Assembly: GCF_000330505.1 (NCBI RefSeq) | Contig: NW_004191624.1 | Span: forward strand, 39,652-60,026 | DNA length: 20,375 nt | Origin: Entamoeba invadens IP1 | Taxonomy: Eukaryota > Evosea > Mastigamoebida > Endamoebidae | Reading direction: 5' to 3' | Shown: in pieces, positions 17,141 to 20,375 of the stretch | How positions within the stretch are numbered: the first letter of the stretch is position 1 | How the letters are laid out: each line of letters begins with the position of its first letter | Made by a program: the position numbers and the translations under genes | The notes under the pieces: model-generated | Told to the model about the DNA's origin: nothing | The model's database searches: none | Seen by the model: only the letters and a program-made list of their open reading frames with translations

Positions 17141-17381
17141 CAGTAAAAAGCATCTATTTGTGGGTTTTATATTTGTGGGTCAATGGACCAATCAAATGCA
17201 AAACCCACAAATAATTATTTTGCTCTGGAACTTTGAATTTAGGTATACTTAAATAAAAATTATAGTATTTTTATAATTAAAATACTCTAATATTAATATC
17301 TTACATTTTTTATGTATAAAATAGTGAAAAGAATTTACTTCACAATTCCATGATAAACCCACAAATAGATGCTTTTTACTG
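17141..17381. mobile_element. Tc1/mariner-type miniature element, well preserved
   Basis: This 241-bp element has 27-bp perfect TIRs (from CAGTAAAAAGCATCTATTTG on to GGGTTT) and a TA on each side (17139-17140 and 17382-17383). The CAG terminus and TA duplication are typical of Tc1/mariner. A second inverted pair lies inside the left part: ATTTGTGGGT at 17171-17180 and ACCCACAAAT at 17203-17212, repeating the subterminal motif. It has no open frame of note. The perfect ends point to recent movement. It lies 66 bp to the right of the TSD of the Mutator-like copy B. Confidence 0.85.
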
Positions 17382-17383
17382 TA

Positions 17384-18193
17384 TTAAATAAGGTTTTTAT
17401 TTTAATGTTATTTTTGAAAAAAACAAAAAAACATTTTTTAAATTTATTAATTCCTATTATTTTGTTATATTATTATTCCTGTCATCCATTATACCCTCAT
17501 TTGTGGATTGTTCATATTATATGTTTTGTTTTTATTCTATTCCCTTTGAAATTGCATATCAAATAATATATTGTAAATGTTGTTCTTCAAGTTGAACGGC
17601 TTTTATCGAGTTTACTTTTACAACATTATCAACTATATTCCATACAAAGTCGAACTATTCCTTTGTTTATAAGTTTTTTTATGTTACATATTTTTATAAA
17701 ACCACACCAAATAATGAATATTTACACTTATTGAAGTATTCCTTGTTCAACACATTAGTAAAATATATTGTTGTCTCGATTATTTGGGTTGTTGTTATTC
17801 ATTAACAAATAAACCTTATTTTGCATTCAAAAGTCACTTGGTTTTGCCTTAATCTCAATTTTACAATTAATTCAAAACATTTCATTCAATAATAAGTTTC
17901 GAATTATAAAAATTAATGATACCATTTGTTTTTTCCAATGTTTTATAACTCTTTAACATAATAATTAAATGATTAATATTTACTTTTACAATAAAAATTC
18001 ACACTTTTGTTTAATTTAAAAATGTGATAATTAACATTTTTTATAACAAATATTATATGTTTTTTATTAAAATATGTTTTTGAGTTTATAACATAATTAT
18101 TATAAATAATAAACATGTTGATTGTGATTAAGTATTAAATGCTTATTTTGTACATAATATTTGAACAACCCATATTATTAGTAAACTTAAATA
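17384..18193. other. AT-rich spacer, no gene seen
   Basis: No supported gene, RNA or repeat. One plus-strand frame of about 65 codons near 17369-17566 is Phe/Leu/Ile-rich and starts inside the preceding element; I treat it as chance. ACCAAATAATG at about 17705 recalls the subterminal motif of the element at 1285-1486, but it stands alone. Confidence 0.5.
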
Positions 18194-18424
18194 TAAAGTG
18201 GATAAAAAACTGCTTCCGTCTTCTTAATTTTTTGCTATCGTTACGATTGATTAAAATAATAAAATTATAATACGAATTACCACCTTAAACAGAAAAAGGT
18301 TCCACGGGGCATATTCAGCCTTCATGGTAAACAGTACTATACATTTTATTATATTAATATCATTTAATTTTATAAAGTCGAGTGTAAGCAGTTAAAAAGA
18401 CGGAAACTGTTTTTTTCTCCTTTA
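18194..18424. mobile_element. TIR element of a third family, about 230 bp
   Basis: The left end TAAAGTGGATAAAAAACTG plus CTTCCGTCTTCTTAA is mirrored at the right by the inverse of TTAAAAAGACGGAAACTG plus TTTTTTTCTCCTTTA. The arms are about 36 bp with several mismatches and short indels, and weaker pairing continues inward. TA flanks both ends (18192-18193 and 18425-18426), suggesting a TA duplication, but in AT-rich DNA this is weak support. The centre (about 18295-18330) is GC-richer and non-coding. A second copy of one terminus lies behind the kinase stop at 14513-14580, which supports this being a dispersed repeat family. Confidence 0.65.
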
Positions 18425-18539
18425 TACAATTCAAAAATATTTTATGTATAATTTATAAATCAATTTTTATTATACTTAAATTTAATCAGATATTAATAAT
18501 AATAATACTAAAATCGATTGGATTAAAGATTTAATAATA

Positions 18540-19820
18540 TTAAATAATAGACTGGCCATACGATTTGACTGTGAGCGGCAGTGTTATTGAAGGTAATAAC
18601 ACACACCCTTTAAAACAATTTCTTCCAATTGTTTCTACTGTTGATGAAATGTCGACTTTAGAGAGCATTGCACATCCTTCGAAACAACCATTTGCGACCG
18701 ATTTGACTCCGATTGGTATACTGAACTCTTTCAATGAACGACAATCTTTAAAACAATATGTTCCTAACCTTTGTACTTTCTCGCATATTTTAATTTCACA
18801 GAGCTCGTCGCACCCATTAAAAAGGAAATTTTGAATTATACAAATTTCGCTTGGGAGAGTCACACTTTTTAGTTTTCTACAATTTTTAAACACGCCAATA
18901 TCAATTGATTTAACCGAACTTGGTATGTCAATGTGGCACAGTTCAACACATCCACTGAAGCAAAACTGATTTAATCCAACGATATTGTTATGTAATTTGA
19001 CTTCTTTGAGCGTTTTACAATCTTTAAAACAGTTGATTGGTATTAAAGTGACGAACTGTGGAATAGTAATGGATGTCATTTTACATTGACTAAACGCGTC
19101 CATACCAATTTTATTAAGGCGTGAAGGTAATACTACGTCTGCAAGGTTAATGCACCCACAAAAACAGAAATTGCCAATTTCATACAAATTGTCGGGAAAC
19201 ACTACACGTGTTAAATTAGTGCACGAGTCAAACGCTGAGGTATATAATCGAGTGACATACTTTGGAATTTCAATAAAAGTCATTTTGTCGTTTTTAAAAA
19301 GTTGCATGCCAACTTCAGTCACTACTTTGGGTATATTTCCACAACTCTCTTGTTCACTTTTTGTTGTTAATTTCACATTTTTAAAAATCACATTTTTGTC
19401 TTTGTTGTCTATAACAACTTGATAGTCAACTTGATGCCAAACTATGATGTTGTAAAAAGCTACAGACGCATTTGGAAACCAATAACTTGGTGTTAACATG
19501 ACCATTTTCGGATAACAGACTTTGATCAGTTTTTTAAATGGGTGTTGCATAATGTGGTAATGTGTATTTTGATTGATTCGTTTTTTCTCTTGTGCCATAT
19601 AGTCATTGCCAAAGTTTTCTTCATTTGACTGCCAGATGTGAAGTGTTTCTAGAGACTCAAAAAATGTGATTGTTTTCAATGTCAAGGGAATTGGGTTGTA
19701 GTGGAACTTCGCCATGTTACCATTGAACTTTTTGCACACCTGTTCAAGATTTATGAAGTCTTTGATTGTTGTGAAGTACTGTGAAACAATCATACAATTG
19801 TAATTGTCTAATTTAGACAT
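18540..19820 (-). CDS. BspA-like leucine-rich-repeat protein (LRR_5 type)
   Basis: A 426-residue single exon. Residues 1-60 (NYNCMIVSQYFTTIKDFINL, then CKKFNGNMAKFHYNPIPLTL) match the N-terminal module that precedes the repeats in many Entamoeba BspA-like proteins and resembles an F-box-like helical unit; this is recognised from memory of the family. Residues 61-165 are a linker. From about 167 there are eleven repeats of 22-23 residues on the pattern I-x2-x-x-F-x-x-C-x-x-L-x-x-(V/I)-x-(I/L)-P-x-x-(V/I), then a half repeat ending YGQSII. This is the Treponema pallidum/BspA LRR type. No signal peptide, membrane helix or CaaX box is visible, so it may be cytosolic or exported unconventionally, as argued for an E. 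histolytica surface member. The role is probably protein binding. The family is greatly expanded in Entamoeba. Confidence 0.9.
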   Translation of the reverse strand: MSKLDNYNCMIVSQYFTTIKDFINLEQVCKKFNGNMAKFHYNPIPLTLKTITFFESLETLHIWQSNEENFGNDYMAQEKKRINQNTHYHIMQHPFKKLIKVCYPKMVMLTPSYWFPNASVAFYNIIVWHQVDYQVVIDNKDKNVIFKNVKLTTKSEQESCGNIPKVVTEVGMQLFKNDKMTFIEIPKYVTRLYTSAFDSCTNLTRVVFPDNLYEIGNFCFCGCINLADVVLPSRLNKIGMDAFSQCKMTSITIPQFVTLIPINCFKDCKTLKEVKLHNNIVGLNQFCFSGCVELCHIDIPSSVKSIDIGVFKNCRKLKSVTLPSEICIIQNFLFNGCDELCEIKICEKVQRLGTYCFKDCRSLKEFSIPIGVKSVANGCFEGCAMLSKVDISSTVETIGRNCFKGCVLLPSITLPLTVKSYGQSII

Positions 19821-20375
19821 TATAAAATCAATTCTAATTATTAGATTTGTATTTTAATTTAAATCTGATGTATTTTATTAGCAACTTAAAACAACGAAGA
19901 ACTTTTGATAATTTTTTATAATAATTGAATGATTTTATTACTTAATAAATTAATTTTTAATTATATTAATTATTTTAATATGTTCATGTTATACAATGTT
20001 CATTATATTTTTATGCTTAGTAAATGAGTATAACAATTGGTCATTTGAAATTATTTTTTTATTAAAAAATAATAAATTAATAAAAGTATATAAAATTAAT
20101 CGTCTAATTTCTAAAGAAACACTCTAAATAATAAGTAAATTATATATAATTCTATTCAACACTAACTCCATATACTAAAATTTGTAGTTGTTAATACCAT
20201 AATAAGTTTATTTAACCGACATAATAGTTGTTAGTAATATTTGTTTGAATTTTATTGTTTTTTAAAAAATGTTAATCATTATTTTTATTGAATCAAAATA
20301 ATTAAAATACATTCAAAAGTGTCATTTATATTTCAAAATAGTAATCTAATAACTTTTTTATTACTCACAACACTT
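19821..20375. other. AT-rich upstream region of the LRR gene
   Basis: This is the 5' flank of the minus-strand LRR gene, up to the window edge. No gene, RNA or repeat is supported. ATTTTATA lies immediately before the start codon on the minus strand. No convincing core promoter motif could be fixed. Confidence 0.45.

Noticed and set aside
17369..17566. 65-codon plus-strand hydrophobic frame
   Set aside because: It starts within the right TIR of the Tc1-type element and is low-complexity; better explained as spacer.
18565..19422. Plus-strand frames of about 90 codons across the LRR gene
   Set aside because: They are antisense shadows of the minus-strand LRR repeats.
1..20375. CRISPR array, prokaryotic operon, rRNA, phage or virus genes
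   Set aside because: No regularly spaced direct repeats outside the coding tandem array, no ribosome-binding sites or operon spacing, and no viral hallmark protein. The gene content is eukaryotic.

Overview
The window reads as a piece of an Entamoeba genome, most likely a reptile-type species such as E. invadens. That placement is an inference from family content, not a database match. The non-coding DNA is extremely AT-rich. The main gene is a single 8-kb exon for a CXXC-repeat transmembrane kinase of the Entamoeba TMK type. There is also a BspA-like leucine-rich-repeat gene with the N-terminus usual in Entamoeba. The spacers carry several short DNA-transposon derivatives with clear terminal inverted repeats (TIRs) and target-site duplications (TSDs); Mutator-like and Tc1/mariner-like elements are known from E. 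invadens.

Layout. Positions 1-111 hold the last 36 codons of a gene entering from the left. Positions 112-6463 are about 6.3 kb without a credible gene. This stretch contains a 439-bp Mutator-like miniature element (copy A, 670-1108), a small TA-flanked element (1285-1486), a perfect 12-bp palindrome pair (1921-1947) and another TIR element (5245-5454). Positions 6464-14491 encode the 2675-residue receptor kinase: signal peptide, cysteine-rich ectodomain with 17 units of about 71 residues, one membrane helix, an MSP-like juxtamembrane region and a complete kinase domain. Just after its stop is one end of a repeat family whose fuller copy lies at 18194-18424. Positions 15232-16107 are bounded by a nearly perfect 26-bp inverted repeat and enclose a doubtful 107-codon ORF. 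A tRNA-Arg(CCG) gene is at 16412-16483. It is followed at once by a second full-length copy of the Mutator-like element (copy B, 16626-17063) and a well preserved Tc1/mariner-type miniature element (17141-17381). The minus-strand BspA-like LRR gene occupies 18540-19820. The last 550 bases are AT-rich spacer.

Working together. The two large genes are both of expanded Entamoeba families tied to sensing or the cell surface. Nothing in the sequence shows that they are co-regulated. The most distinctive signal in the window is the mobile DNA: at least three families of tiny non-autonomous elements. One family carries a conserved nested fold-back core and is present twice in the same orientation, with 10-bp TSDs at both sites.
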